64,000 nt of DNA from Chitinophaga sp. LS1 (GTDB taxonomy: Bacteria > Bacteroidota > Bacteroidia > Chitinophagales > Chitinophagaceae), in assembly GCF_034274695.1 (NCBI RefSeq), contig NZ_CP128362.1:4466501-4530500 (forward strand). The letters run 5' to 3'. Positions 29,801 through 40,700 of this stretch are shown here, one piece after another. Each line of letters starts with the position of its first letter. Positions within the stretch are counted from its first letter, which is position 1. Under the pieces are notes generated by a model, which saw only the letters and a list, made by a program, of their open reading frames with translations, searched no databases and was not told the DNA's origin. The translations under genes were made by a program, and so were the position numbers.

Positions 29801-32800
29801 TAGACCCCGCACAGGATTTCTTTGCCAATGGCGGGCATAGCCTCACCGCTATCAGGATGTTGTCTGCTATCAGAAGAAATTTTGATGTACAGGTTTCCTT
29901 ACCGGATATATTAACACATAACACGCTGAAAGACCTGTCGGCTTTCATAAAAGAACAGCAACCAGCCTCCGCAACTATTGTTACAGCTTCTCCTGCGCCG
30001 GATGCAATGGCACTGCTTCCTGCACAGGAAAATATTTACGTGTTGGAGAGTTTGCCTGATATTGGTACTACTTACCATGTTCCGGGCCTGATCCGCCTGG
30101 AAGAAAAGCCGGATGAACAACTTTTGCTGCAGGCTATAAAAGGGCTGATGAAAAGACATACTGTTCTTTGTACCAGGTTTGTACAAATTGATGGTAATGT
30201 GCAACAGCAAATACTTCCTGCAGATATAGTATTTGATGCATTCATGATAGTGGGAGGATTGACTTACCTGGAGCCGGATAGCGAAGATCCATTGGCCGTA
30301 TTCCGGCAGCAAAGGCAAAAAATAGCTATTGATCAGGCGCCATTGTGCAGGTTTTATCTGTTGCAGCAAAATAGTGTTTTCTTCCTGTTAATGGATATAC
30401 ATCATCTTATCACAGATGAGTATTCCAACACTGTATTCCTCCGGGAATTAATACAGTTATATCATCAGGAAGAACTTCCACAGCCTTCCCTACAGTTTCA
30501 TGATGTGGTAAAATGGTATGAACAAACATATCTTCCGGGAGAGCAATATGCAAACGACAAAGCGTGGTGGGCCACATGGTTGGAAGCATTGCCGGCTTCA
30601 TTACAGTTGCCGGCTCCGGCTATTACCGGTGATTCATTGTTTGAAGGAAATACATTACAGGATGTATTTCCTGCCGGTGTCGCCGGTAAGATCCGGTCAT
30701 TGTCGGCAGATCTGGGTGTAACAGACTTCGCCGTAATATTATCTGTGTTCCAGTTGGTATTAGCCCGTTTAACAAAACAAGCCAGCTTTACGTGTGGTAT
30801 TCCTGTTTCCAACAGGAGCATTGCCGGTATGGAAGAGGTTACCGGGTTTATGGTAAACACGCTTCCCATCCGGGCAGATTTGCTGCCGGCGGTTCCCTTC
30901 CGGGAATATATGCGGGAAACAGGCAGGCGGTTAACAGCATTGATGCAACATGCATGGTATCCGCTTTCACATATTCTGATGGATAAGAAGTTAGCCGGCT
31001 CCGGTAATACACAACCCCTGTTTAATATTCTTTTCAATTACGTGGTATTACCACAGGATGACGATGAACGGGATTTTCCGGACAAGCAGCTTGAGACGGA
31101 TGCTAAATTTGATCTCAGTATTGAAGTTACCGCGCAACACGAAACTTTTTTTATTTCTGTGATATATGCTACCGGAAAAGTGGATGCGGCTTTCCCGCAA
31201 TTATTGTATGATACTTTCTGTGAACTGCTGGAGGGAGATATTAAAAAGCTGAATACTTTCATCGCAGTTAAACTGCCTGCAGTTGAAACGCCGGTGCCAT
31301 TGATCGTTACAAGGGATACAACTGCCGATACCATTGTATTGCAACAGCTATCCCTGTTATTTAAAGAAACACTGGGGCTTGAAGTAGTACATCCTGAAGA
31401 TGACTTTTTCTTTTCAGGCGGTCATAGTCTGTTAGCGATTAAACTGATTAACAGGATACGGGAGCGGCTCAAAGTAAAGCTCAATCTGTACGATGTATTT
31501 AATAACCCGCGGTTGATCGACCTTGCATCATTGATCACCTCCCTTGAAAGAGCGGCTGATCAGGATATTCCAATGGCTGGGGAGCGCGATTTTTATGCGG
31601 TTTCACCTTTGCAGAGAAGGCTCTGGTTGCTTCAGACCAATGAACCGAAGGATATCTCTTACAATATGACCACCGCTTTCAGGGTAATGATTGCTTTAAA
31701 CAAACCATTACTTGAAGAATGCCTGGATTACCTTGTGCAGCGTCATGATCAGCTGAGAGCAAGCATAGTGCTGCATGATGATGGTCCTGTAGTAAAATTA
31801 TCAGGAACACTGCTTTCAGCTGCTTATCTGCATTATGTAGATGGTGTTGAAAGCGTAGAGGAATTTAAATCCCTGGCAGGTGATTTCTGTAACCAGCCGT
31901 TCATATTGAATCAGGGGCCGTTATTCCGTGTCATGATCATGCAAAATAGTCCGCAGGATTTTTATATCGTATTCAACCTGCACCATATTATTACGGATGG
32001 ATGGTCTATCTCTATCCTGTTATCAGAATTGATCCTGCTTTACAATGCAAAACTAAAAGGAGATCATTATTCGTTGCCTCCACTTTCTTTACGTTATGTA
32101 GATTTTGCACAATGGATGTCTGGAAGGAATCAGCAAGACTCATCCGCATACTGGTTGTCGAGAATTGGACCACAGATCCGGCAGGCCGCTTTTCCACATG
32201 TAAAAACTGAAGACAATTTATTGGGAGCCACTTCGAATTTTATTCTGCCTGACGATCTTTCACGTCTGGTTATACAAACAGCCCTGGAAAGGAAATGCAC
32301 TACATTTCAACTAATGATGTTTGCTTTTGCATTATTGCAATCCAGGCTTTCGGGCAATGATCATTTTATAATTGGCACCTCTGTATCCGGGAGGACGAGC
32401 AGTGCCATGGAGCCTGTTGTAGGATTTTTTGTGAATATGATGCCTGTGGTTGTAAATATTGATAAACAGGTTACACTCCGGGAAGCCTTACAGCATTTTG
32501 CAGCAGGTATGGCTGCTGATATGGCACATGCCGCCATTCCATTTGATGAGTTGTCTGCCTTATTCAGAAAAGACAGAGCGATACAGTTAGGGAATTATAT
32601 CAACACCCGGTTTGTATATAACGATTTTTCTTCGCTGGATATACATGCCGGTGATATTGCAGTTGAAGAGATAGAAGTGAAAATGGAAGGAAGCAAGTTT
32701 GATCTCAGTTTTACCGTGCAACCACTCGGAGAAGGTTTATCACTCAATGTTGAATATAGAACAAGCATGTATACCCAAACGGTGATCCATACTTATGCGA

Positions 32801-32946
32801 ATCAATGGCAAATGATGCTGAAACGTGTTTGTGAATTGGACGACGTGAAGGTGGAATCGCTTTTTTTAACCGGTTGGGATGAATCTGCTGTCAACCTGAA
32901 ATCCCGTTCTCATGAACTATTGAAACATTTGAAAGGTGTATCATAA
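26833..32946 (+). CDS. NRPS: C-A(Ser)-T-C-T-C, one module without A domain
   Basis: 2037 residues. C1 about 1-435 with H-H-I-I-L-D-G near 141; since it follows a protein ending in E, it should be a D-donor (DCL) type. A about 455-970 (T-S-G-S-T-G-N-P-K-G near 607), pocket D-V-W-H-F-S-L-V-D plus Lys, a clear Ser-type code. T1 Ser in G-G-H-S near 1001. C2 about 1058-1480 has H-H-L-I-T-D-E, the final Gly replaced by Glu. T2 (F-F-F-S-G-G-H-S, Ser about 1532) follows immediately: no A domain lies between C2 and T2. C3 about 1585-2010 with H-H-I-I-T-D-G near 1717 ends the protein and should condense onto the Asp module of the terminal NRPS. T2 may be loaded in trans, by the Ser A domain, or skipped. 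It starts 2 bp after the previous stop. Confidence 0.9.
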   Translation: MQHNIQSIQILTPLQEGLLFHSLAKTDDQAYFEQYCFTLPGKIDEVCFEKSLAFIFQRHDALRTKFIADKGVRPVQVILESMTPELSVHPLEKDEPAKQQAYLDTFLEQDRLRSFELQSGPLFRVAILQLGDVSKLVVSFHHIILDGWSYAIIMHELISHYRAEKNGLQFQPGKPVSFTGITGWLATQKQEEITAYWLKHLDIEPDFTVASLTPVFMQPSVSMQQVSLQTVLTKEVSNALKQAAVNLRVSVNSILYGIWGILLSRYSRRQKVVSGVTVSGREIDIPDAERVVGMCINTMPFAFQVEDTLLLDQYFKDISGRLISSFPYQYCSVVEIQHAAGIEGALFDHILAVEDYPFDEVKNQRDDKVFETTVFDRTNYPLSVHISVGEGILWRLSYNPDRYPDALMVQVLKHIELLATQVAAAVSHGLRLSDISIWGDVHTNRLINSFNDTKGDYPVEETLLSIYYAQLNRQSPAVLEDENHRFTVKEIERYSNVVQSALAGAGIEKGDVVAICCERSVWLMVAIMGVLKRGATYLPIDMRLPEERISYMMQDAGAKVVLGYGKLSFSTGADNLYIDIESAIQQPHVSGIDVVALEPADAAYIIYTSGSTGNPKGVVVEHGAVVNRIYWMQKEYPLSQTDCILQKTTSSFDVSVWELFHWLFSGCNTFFLAAGKESAPDEMIRTIKERQITVIHFVPSMLTLFMDMLLQEGNTSDCASLQYVFSSGEALSFGAVLQFNDYLYRQHNTLLINLYGPTEATVDCTGFVCSPLAETYKYIPIGKPLLNDRAYIFDEQYRLLPPWIAGELWVAGVGVARGYIGKESLTREKFMADPFVKGERMYRTGDLVMWSDTGNLIYLGRIDQQIKFNGQRIEPGDIEAKILLLKGVREAVVLLHKKAAGISMLYALYTGDEIPLLSIREQLAKWLPAYMIPSGFKCVEHIPRLGSGKINRKEVLLLLKDEVPVTAGLQEDAVQLELRQIWQKLIGKQVDPAQDFFANGGHSLTAIRMLSAIRRNFDVQVSLPDILTHNTLKDLSAFIKEQQPASATIVTASPAPDAMALLPAQENIYVLESLPDIGTTYHVPGLIRLEEKPDEQLLLQAIKGLMKRHTVLCTRFVQIDGNVQQQILPADIVFDAFMIVGGLTYLEPDSEDPLAVFRQQRQKIAIDQAPLCRFYLLQQNSVFFLLMDIHHLITDEYSNTVFLRELIQLYHQEELPQPSLQFHDVVKWYEQTYLPGEQYANDKAWWATWLEALPASLQLPAPAITGDSLFEGNTLQDVFPAGVAGKIRSLSADLGVTDFAVILSVFQLVLARLTKQASFTCGIPVSNRSIAGMEEVTGFMVNTLPIRADLLPAVPFREYMRETGRRLTALMQHAWYPLSHILMDKKLAGSGNTQPLFNILFNYVVLPQDDDERDFPDKQLETDAKFDLSIEVTAQHETFFISVIYATGKVDAAFPQLLYDTFCELLEGDIKKLNTFIAVKLPAVETPVPLIVTRDTTADTIVLQQLSLLFKETLGLEVVHPEDDFFFSGGHSLLAIKLINRIRERLKVKLNLYDVFNNPRLIDLASLITSLERAADQDIPMAGERDFYAVSPLQRRLWLLQTNEPKDISYNMTTAFRVMIALNKPLLEECLDYLVQRHDQLRASIVLHDDGPVVKLSGTLLSAAYLHYVDGVESVEEFKSLAGDFCNQPFILNQGPLFRVMIMQNSPQDFYIVFNLHHIITDGWSISILLSELILLYNAKLKGDHYSLPPLSLRYVDFAQWMSGRNQQDSSAYWLSRIGPQIRQAAFPHVKTEDNLLGATSNFILPDDLSRLVIQTALERKCTTFQLMMFAFALLQSRLSGNDHFIIGTSVSGRTSSAMEPVVGFFVNMMPVVVNIDKQVTLREALQHFAAGMAADMAHAAIPFDELSALFRKDRAIQLGNYINTRFVYNDFSSLDIHAGDIAVEEIEVKMEGSKFDLSFTVQPLGEGLSLNVEYRTSMYTQTVIHTYANQWQMMLKRVCELDDVKVESLFLTGWDESAVNLKSRSHELLKHLKGVS

Positions 32947-32960
32947 ATAAAACTGAACAG

Positions 32961-34793
32961 ATGAAAAAAGAAGATGTTTTACAATCCTTGAAACGTGCGG
33001 TTCCAAAACCTGTTATAGCCGGCAAAACCGTAGAGCAGGAAATTATGCAGGGAGGTACTGAACATACAAAGTATGCCGTGTTATCCTGTAATGATAATAA
33101 TACCACTTTAAAAGACTGGTTAATTGCCAATAAACCACAGGTTGATAAATTATATACCACTTACGGTGCTGTTCTTTTCAGGGGCTTTAAAGTTGGCAAT
33201 GAAGATGATTTCCAACAGGTATGCCAGTCATTTGCAGGGAAGTTGCTGGATTATACAGAACCATCAACGCCAAGAACAAAGGTGAATGATAAAGTATACA
33301 CTTCTACCGAATATCCAAAAGAAAGGCATATTCCGCTGCATAATGAACATTCATATACTGATACGTGGCCGGGTAAAATATGGTTTTACAGCAGGGAAGC
33401 GGCTGTTTCCGGCGGGGAAACGCCTATTGCAGATGCTGCACTGGTATACCGGCTGATGCCGGTTGCCCTGAGAGATAAATTTGAACAACTGGGAGTAAGT
33501 TACGTGAGAACATTCCACAAGGATATAGATCTGCCCTGGCAGAAGGTGTTTGGTACGGATAGCAGGGAAGAAGTGGAGATGCTTTGTAAAAAGAAAGGGA
33601 TGACTTTCAGCTGGAAAGAAAACGATGTATTACAAACATCCTATACTGTTCAGGGAGTAGCAGTACATCCTTTATCGGGAGAGAAAGTCTGGTTTAACCA
33701 GGCGCATCTTTTTAATATCATGAGCCTGGATGAGGTCACCAGGACATCACTGATAGAATTATTAGGAGCAGCAAACGTACCCAGGAACAGTTTCCTGGGA
33801 GATGGAAGTGTGTTAAGCAAAGAAGACCTGGATGCTATTGCCACTGCCTATACTAAAGCTTCGATTATATTTCCCTGGCAGAACAATGATGTGTTGTTAC
33901 TGGATAATATGCGTTTCGCACATGGAAGAAGACCTTTTACGGGTAACCGGAAGGTACTGGTAGCGATGTCTGACCCTATTTCTCTGAAACCGGAGGTTAC
34001 ACCTGCCGGCGCTATAACCAATGCCCGCAGAAATACATCTGCTTTTTTTGGACGGAAAGCAAGACCTCAAACCGAAGAGTGGCTGCGTTACCGGCTGGCA
34101 GGCCTTTACAGGATACTGGCTATGGAGGGACTGGATGAAGGAATCAGTGGTCATATCTCCTTAAAAGTTCCTGGACAGGAAGATCTTTTCTGGGTAAACC
34201 CATTCGGATTGTTTTTTGAAGAGGTAACCCCGGATAACCTCATTACCGTAGATGGCAAAGGCAATGTTGTAGCAGGCGATTATCCTGTTAATGTTGCCGG
34301 ATTTTGTATACATGCAGCACTGCATAAAGGCCGGCCTGACATTCATTGTATTGTTCATACCCATTCTCCCCACGGCATCGTATATACATCACTCGGCTTA
34401 CCTATAGCGCCCATCAACCAGACATCCTGTATGTTCTTTGAGGATCATGCTTTATATGATGAATATAATGGTCCGGTATTATCAGATAACGAGGCGCAGC
34501 AATTGCTCCATGCAACCGGGGATAACCATACGCTTTTACTCCGGAATCATGGAACGCTGACAATGGGAACAGAACTTGAGTCTGCTGCTATTCTGATGAT
34601 TTCTGCAGAGCAGGCTTATACCACTAACCTGATGGCCATGCAATCAGGAACACCGCTACCTATTGCTCCGGATGTAGCCAGGCTTACCAGGCAATGGATT
34701 GCAAACCCAATGAGTATGCAAATAGAGTTTGATGCGTATTTGCGAAAAGCCGAACGTTTTTATCCTGATCTGATCCAATATAAACCTCTTTAA
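32961..34793 (+). CDS. Fusion: SyrP/TauD-type hydroxylase + class II aldolase/adducin domain
   Basis: 610 residues in one uninterrupted frame. The N-terminal part (about 1-345) parallels the 14031-15050 dioxygenase: F-R-G-F near 73, H-N-E-H-S-Y near 129 (His/Glu), F-A-H-G-R-R near 316 (distal His). About 370-600 is a class II aldolase/adducin domain: I-H-A-A-L-H near 450, metal-binding H-T-H near 466, third metal His in R-N-H-G near 528. The position of the catalytic Glu of fuculose-phosphate aldolase (just before the conserved I-H) appears to be Gly, as in adducin-like members, so retro-aldol activity is doubtful. CloR/NovR show that this fold can also be a non-haem iron oxygenase. The gene is directly upstream (6 bp) of the NRPS with the Asp-type interface module, so carrier-bound Asp is the likely hydroxylation target. 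The role of the aldolase domain is open. Confidence 0.87.
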   Translation: MKKEDVLQSLKRAVPKPVIAGKTVEQEIMQGGTEHTKYAVLSCNDNNTTLKDWLIANKPQVDKLYTTYGAVLFRGFKVGNEDDFQQVCQSFAGKLLDYTEPSTPRTKVNDKVYTSTEYPKERHIPLHNEHSYTDTWPGKIWFYSREAAVSGGETPIADAALVYRLMPVALRDKFEQLGVSYVRTFHKDIDLPWQKVFGTDSREEVEMLCKKKGMTFSWKENDVLQTSYTVQGVAVHPLSGEKVWFNQAHLFNIMSLDEVTRTSLIELLGAANVPRNSFLGDGSVLSKEDLDAIATAYTKASIIFPWQNNDVLLLDNMRFAHGRRPFTGNRKVLVAMSDPISLKPEVTPAGAITNARRNTSAFFGRKARPQTEEWLRYRLAGLYRILAMEGLDEGISGHISLKVPGQEDLFWVNPFGLFFEEVTPDNLITVDGKGNVVAGDYPVNVAGFCIHAALHKGRPDIHCIVHTHSPHGIVYTSLGLPIAPINQTSCMFFEDHALYDEYNGPVLSDNEAQQLLHATGDNHTLLLRNHGTLTMGTELESAAILMISAEQAYTTNLMAMQSGTPLPIAPDVARLTRQWIANPMSMQIEFDAYLRKAERFYPDLIQYKPL

Positions 34794-34799
34794 TATTTT

Positions 34800-37700
34800 A
34801 TGACTACTGCACTTACCTACAGGTTGTCCCCCCAGCAGCAATCCCTGTTGTTATCGTCCCCATCAGGTTTTAACTATAGCAAATTGTCTTTTTCAGTTGC
34901 CGGTCATTATACAGCGCAACATATTCAGGATACATTTATTTCGCTGTTGAACAGGTATGATATTTTTCGATTGATACTAAAGGAAAGTGATGAGGGAGAA
35001 TGGTTACAATCCATGAGTGGTGAAACGAAAGTACTATTTACACAACGGCAGTCGCCTGAAGATAACGGTCAATCGTTTCTGCTGTACATATCCATGCAGG
35101 AGATTTCCGGTGGTACCATGATCCTGCTGGAAGCGAATCCACTGGCCGCAGATGTAGTCAGCCTGATGGTTTTACAGGAACAGCTGCTGCATATGCTGGA
35201 AGAAGATCATCAGGAAGAAGAGGGGATCGGTTACCTGCAATATGCAGAATGGCAATACCAGTTACTGGATAGTGATGATGCCACAGAAGCACTTACTTTC
35301 TGGAATCGTCAACACCTTCATGGTGAACTGATATTGCGTAATGAAACTCCTTCCGGAAAGCAGGCTGGCCAGCCGGAAGTCTGTACAACGTCCCTGCCCC
35401 TCCGGTTATGCAAGCAGTTATATGATAAAGCAAATCATATAGGCATCACACCTGAAACCATCTTTTTGGGTGCCTACCTGGAAGTATTGCAGTTACTGAC
35501 GGATAGTGAATTATTTTCTGTTGGCCTGGAATGTTATGGAAGAGAATTTGATGAATTAAGTTCCACGGTAGGCTTATTGAGTAAGGTATTGCCCTTTACC
35601 ATTAAAAAAGACCAGCCTGATCTTTTTCAATATGTGGATCATAACCTCCAGAATATTAAAACGTTTCAGTTATACACTACCTCTGATAAAATATATGATT
35701 ATCAGTTTGGGTACATTCACACCGAAAATATTATAGAAACAGTATTTCAATGGATACAGGGAGAAAAATTGAAATGCCAGATCACAGAACAGGAAAAGTC
35801 TGTGGAAATTTCATACTGGTATAATCCTGATTATTTCAGGGAGGAAGATATCCGGTTGATGTTGAGCCTGTACGTATCCGTATTAAATGAACATGCAGGC
35901 CTGGCAGGACGCACGGCATTGTTTCGTCAGACCTTTGCTGAACAGGTAGCTGCCGGAAGGGAAGTAGCATCTGCTCCTTTCCTTCATGTAGTGGATGCCT
36001 TCCGTGCTGTTGCTGCCCGGGTGCCGGGAAATATGGCTGTGCGCTCTTTGTCGGGCGATCTTACTTATGATGAATTGAACCGTTATTCTGACCTGGCAGC
36101 AGCTTCTCTGGTACACAGGTACGATGTAAAAGCAGGTGATTTTGTAGGCGTAATGATGAACGAAAATCAGTGGCTGCCGGTTGCGCTGCTGGCAGTAATG
36201 AAAGCAGGTGCTGCTTATGTTCCCCTGGACAGTAGTAATCCTCCTGCCAGGATACAGCATATACTGGCGGATGTAGCTGTGAAATGTATTATTTCAGATA
36301 TACAGGAAACGTCTCACTTATCAGTAACAGCCCTGTCCGGGCTTTGCCAGGATCATGGGTTACCATTAACTGTTTGTGATTTTGACGGCACAGAAACAGC
36401 TTATATGATCTATACTTCCGGTACTACAGGAAGACCAAAGGGAGTAATGATTACAGGCGCAAATTTGCTGAATTATACCAACTGGCTGCAACAGACATTT
36501 CATATCACCCAAACAGATCAGAGTATCCTGCAGGCATCCTATGCATATGATCTTGGCTATACAAGTTTATGGGGTTGTTTAACGGCAGGTGCTGCCATTC
36601 ATATCGTTCCTGCAGCACACCGGCAACAGGCAGAATGGATGGTCTCTTATATCCGGGAGCAGGAAATTACTTTTCTAAAACTTACACCATCCGTATTTTA
36701 TCTGTTATTACAGGCGGAGAATATAAAAGAACTGGCAGGTTCCGCTTTGCGACTGGTATTTTCAGGAGGAGAGAAAATTGATACAGCCAGTCTTACCCGC
36801 TTTTCCCGGATCAAAAAGGACATCTCTTTTGTGAATCACTATGGTCCTACTGAAACAACAATTGGTACGCTCTTTCATCTCATTACACCGGAAACCCTGG
36901 TGTCTTTCGGCAATAAACCTGTTGTAGGAAAGCCTGTAAGTGGAAATGAAGTATATATTGTGAATGATGAGGGTCGCTTTTGTGTACCCGGTGAAAAAGG
37001 TGAAATACTTATTGCAGGAGCAGGGGTGGCCAAAGGATATTATAACAGGGACGATCTGAACCAGGAGAAATTCAGGAACATAGTACTGAATGGAAAAACG
37101 ATACGTGTATACCATACGGGGGATAACGGTTACCTGATGGGAAATGGAACTGTTTTCCTGGATGGAAGAAAAGATGGACAGGTTAAGATACACGGGCATA
37201 GGGTTGAGCTGGAAGAGATAAAAAGGGCATTACAGCAGCAGGGTATTACGGACATCTTTTTGAAGCTGATCCCTTCCCGGTCATTTGGAGAAGAACTTGT
37301 TTGTTACTATTTATCCCCGACAGAAATTGATAGCCAGTTATGGCGTAAAAAGCTATCTGAAACACTACCGGATTATATGCTCCCTGTTTTCTTTGTGAGG
37401 ATAAATACATTACCGGTTACTGCGAATGGTAAGGTGGATTATACAGCATTCCCGGATCCTTACCTGGTAATCAATAAAGTAGCTGGTAGCAATGCTGTAA
37501 TGAATGAAACAGAAACGCTGATAGCAACCACCTGGTCTGAAATACTGGGGCTTACTATTGTAGCATCAAGTGATTTTTTTGAATCAGGTGGAGATTCTAT
37601 TAAAGCTATTCAGATAATAGCCAGGTTAAATAAAAAGGGACTGAAATGCCAGTTGTCTGATATCTTTGAATATACCAGTGTGCAGGCGCTTGCTGCTTTT

Positions 37701-40700
37701 CTGAAGCCTGAGAAGAGGCGGTATGCATTATTGCCGATGCAGGAAGCCATGTATTTCCATTATAAAGCATTCCCCGGCTCTGCTGCCAATAATATAATCA
37801 GGCATTTTGAAATAACAGGAAACATTCAACCGCATCATCTGCAAAGGGCCGTTCAGGAAGCAGTATTACATTTTGATATCCTGCGGCTCCGTTTTGCAGA
37901 AGATGAAAATTTCAGACTTTACTGCACAATTGCTGATGATCATGCACCTGTGCTGAACATCGTGGACTTACGGCAGTTCAGTGAAGAACAGGTTAGCCAC
38001 ACAAAAACAGCCTGGATCAATGAAGGATTTGACCTTGCAGCAGGTCCTTTGCTCAGGGCTACCCTATTTCTGCAGGAGGGGAAATCACAGTTGTTATGGT
38101 CCTATCATCATATCATCATGGATGGCTGGTGCTTCCAGATTATTGTGCAGCAGATGATGGAATGTTATGAAGCATTGTGTAAAGGTGTTACACCTGTGTG
38201 GAAAAAGTATACCTCCTTTACCCGCTTCCTGGAGTGGAAAGGAGTTGTTAATAATACCGCATCACTTTCATTCTGGAAAGAGTACCTGGAAGATTATACA
38301 ACGGTAGCAGCACTGCCCGCCACCAACGGAAGTGTTACCAGCACGGTATATGACCGGGCTGAATATACGTTAACAGTACCGGAAGTACTTACCGGTAAAA
38401 TAGCGTTATTCTGTCGTCAGCATAAAATTACGCCCAGTACATTCATGCAGGTGGCCTGGGGGATATTATTAGGGAAATATAACAATACGGCCGATGTCGT
38501 GTTTGGGGTAACTGTTTCCGGCAGGCCGGCAGATATGGAAGGGATGGAAGACCTGTTAGGTCTTTTTATTAATACACTGCCTATCCGCATCCATTGGAAT
38601 GAATACACCAGTATCGGCGAATTGTTCTCCCGCATAAGGAATTACCTGTCTTCCATACAGGCGCACCAGCATCTTTCACTGGCAGAAATTCAGTCGTGTA
38701 GTGCACTTAAAAAAGATTTACTGGATCATGTGATGGTATTTGAGAATTATCCGCTTGGTACTGTAGACGAATCTGAAATAACAATCACTTCAAAAGAAGG
38801 ATTCGGGCAGGTAGGATACCCGCTGGCCGTTGTGATCTATCCTGGAGAAAACTTCATGATCAGCTTTATGTATAACCGCCATCGCTATACAGATACACTG
38901 ATAGAAAAAACAGCGGCTAACCTGTTGCATCTAATGGAGGCCATCATTGCTCCTGATAACCTGCCGGTTGCAAAACTGGATATACTATCTGCTGGAGAAC
39001 GCGCAGCATTGATAAAAGCAGGACAATCTGCCGGTGCGTTTAATCCGGCTATCAACCTGTTGACTGCCATTGCTAATATATCACGGATTCATGCTCGTAA
39101 CACAGCACTTGAAGATGCAAAAGAAATATTCTCCTATTCTGAAATGATGCAAAAAGCAGCCCGCCTATCCGGATGGCTGATAAAAACCCATCAGATCCGG
39201 AAAGGAGACCGGGTACTGATTTGCCTGCCACCTTCTGCAGATCTTGTGATTGCTATTCTCGCAGTATTACAGGCAGGGGCTGCTTATGTGCCGGTAGATG
39301 TGGAATATCCACCGGAACGTAAAATGTATATCGCATCTGATAGCGAAGTGAAGGCCATTATCAGTAGTGCGGGGTTTATTGAGGATCTGACGGAACAACT
39401 TTTCCCGCTCATACTGATGGAAGATTTGCCTGAGCATAATAATGATGATGCCGTATTTCCTGATATATACGGAGACGATATTGCTTATATCATCTATACT
39501 TCCGGCTCTACCGGAAAGCCTAAGGGCTGCCAGGTAATGCACCGCAATCTGAGCCATCTGTTTCTGCAGCAGAAAGCGTGTTTCGCTTTCTCAGCAGCAG
39601 ATAAATGGATAATGGCGCATTCCCCGGCATTTGATTTTTCTGTATGGGAAATATTTGGTGCACTGGTAAATGGGGGCTCATTATATATTCCGGGCAGGGA
39701 ACAGGTAAGAGATGGTACCACATTCCTTGATCTCATCATAAACAAAGGTGTAACTGTACTTAACCAGACACCGGCTTCCTTTTATCAGCTGACGGAAATC
39801 ATGATCAGCACAACAGCGACACTGGAAAATACAGCACTTCGTTTGGTTATTTTTGGAGGAGACATACTGGACTTCGTTAAATTACGCAGCTGGTTATCCA
39901 TCAAAGGACATGATAAGGTAGCACTTTACAACCTCTATGGTATTACCGAAACAACAGTGCATGTTACATGGCACCAGGTAACCGATCAGGAAATCCTGCA
40001 TGCCGGCGGAGAATCCTGTATCGGTAAACCACTACCAGGAGTAACCGTATATATCGTTAACAAACAGATGCAGCTTTGTGCAGCAGGAGTGCCGGGTGAA
40101 ATACTGGTGGCAGGGGATGGTGTATCTGCAGGATATTATAAAAAAGAAGCACTGACCAGTCAGAAATTTATACCTGATCCTATAACCGGCATAGGAAAAA
40201 TATATAAAAGCGGAGACATGGGCAGATGGATGCCGGATGGGAATATCGAATTTTTGGGGAGGATAGACAACCAGGTGAAGATTCGTGGTTATCGCATAGA
40301 ACCTGGTGAAATTGTTTGCCGCTTACAGGAACATGCCGCTATCAGGGAGGCTTGTGTTATTGCGGTAAACGTAATGGGAATGCCGGCATTGGTAGCCTAT
40401 ATTGTATTTAAGGATCAGGAGGTACCGGCCAGTGAACTCCGGCTGTTCCTGGCAGCAACTTTACCAGCACATTTTATCCCTCCATATTATATGCCTGTTG
40501 AGAAGATTCCACTAACCGGCAATGGAAAAGTAGACCGGGAAAAGTTACCTTCTCCTGTAAACATTATGTACGACTCCGTGAATATCCCCCCCCAGGATGA
40601 CCTGGAATCTTACCTGGTTGAATTATGGGAAAGTGAACTGGGCATACAGGTTTCAACAGCAGATAATTTCTTTGAAACCGGGGGACACAGCCTTAAGGCA

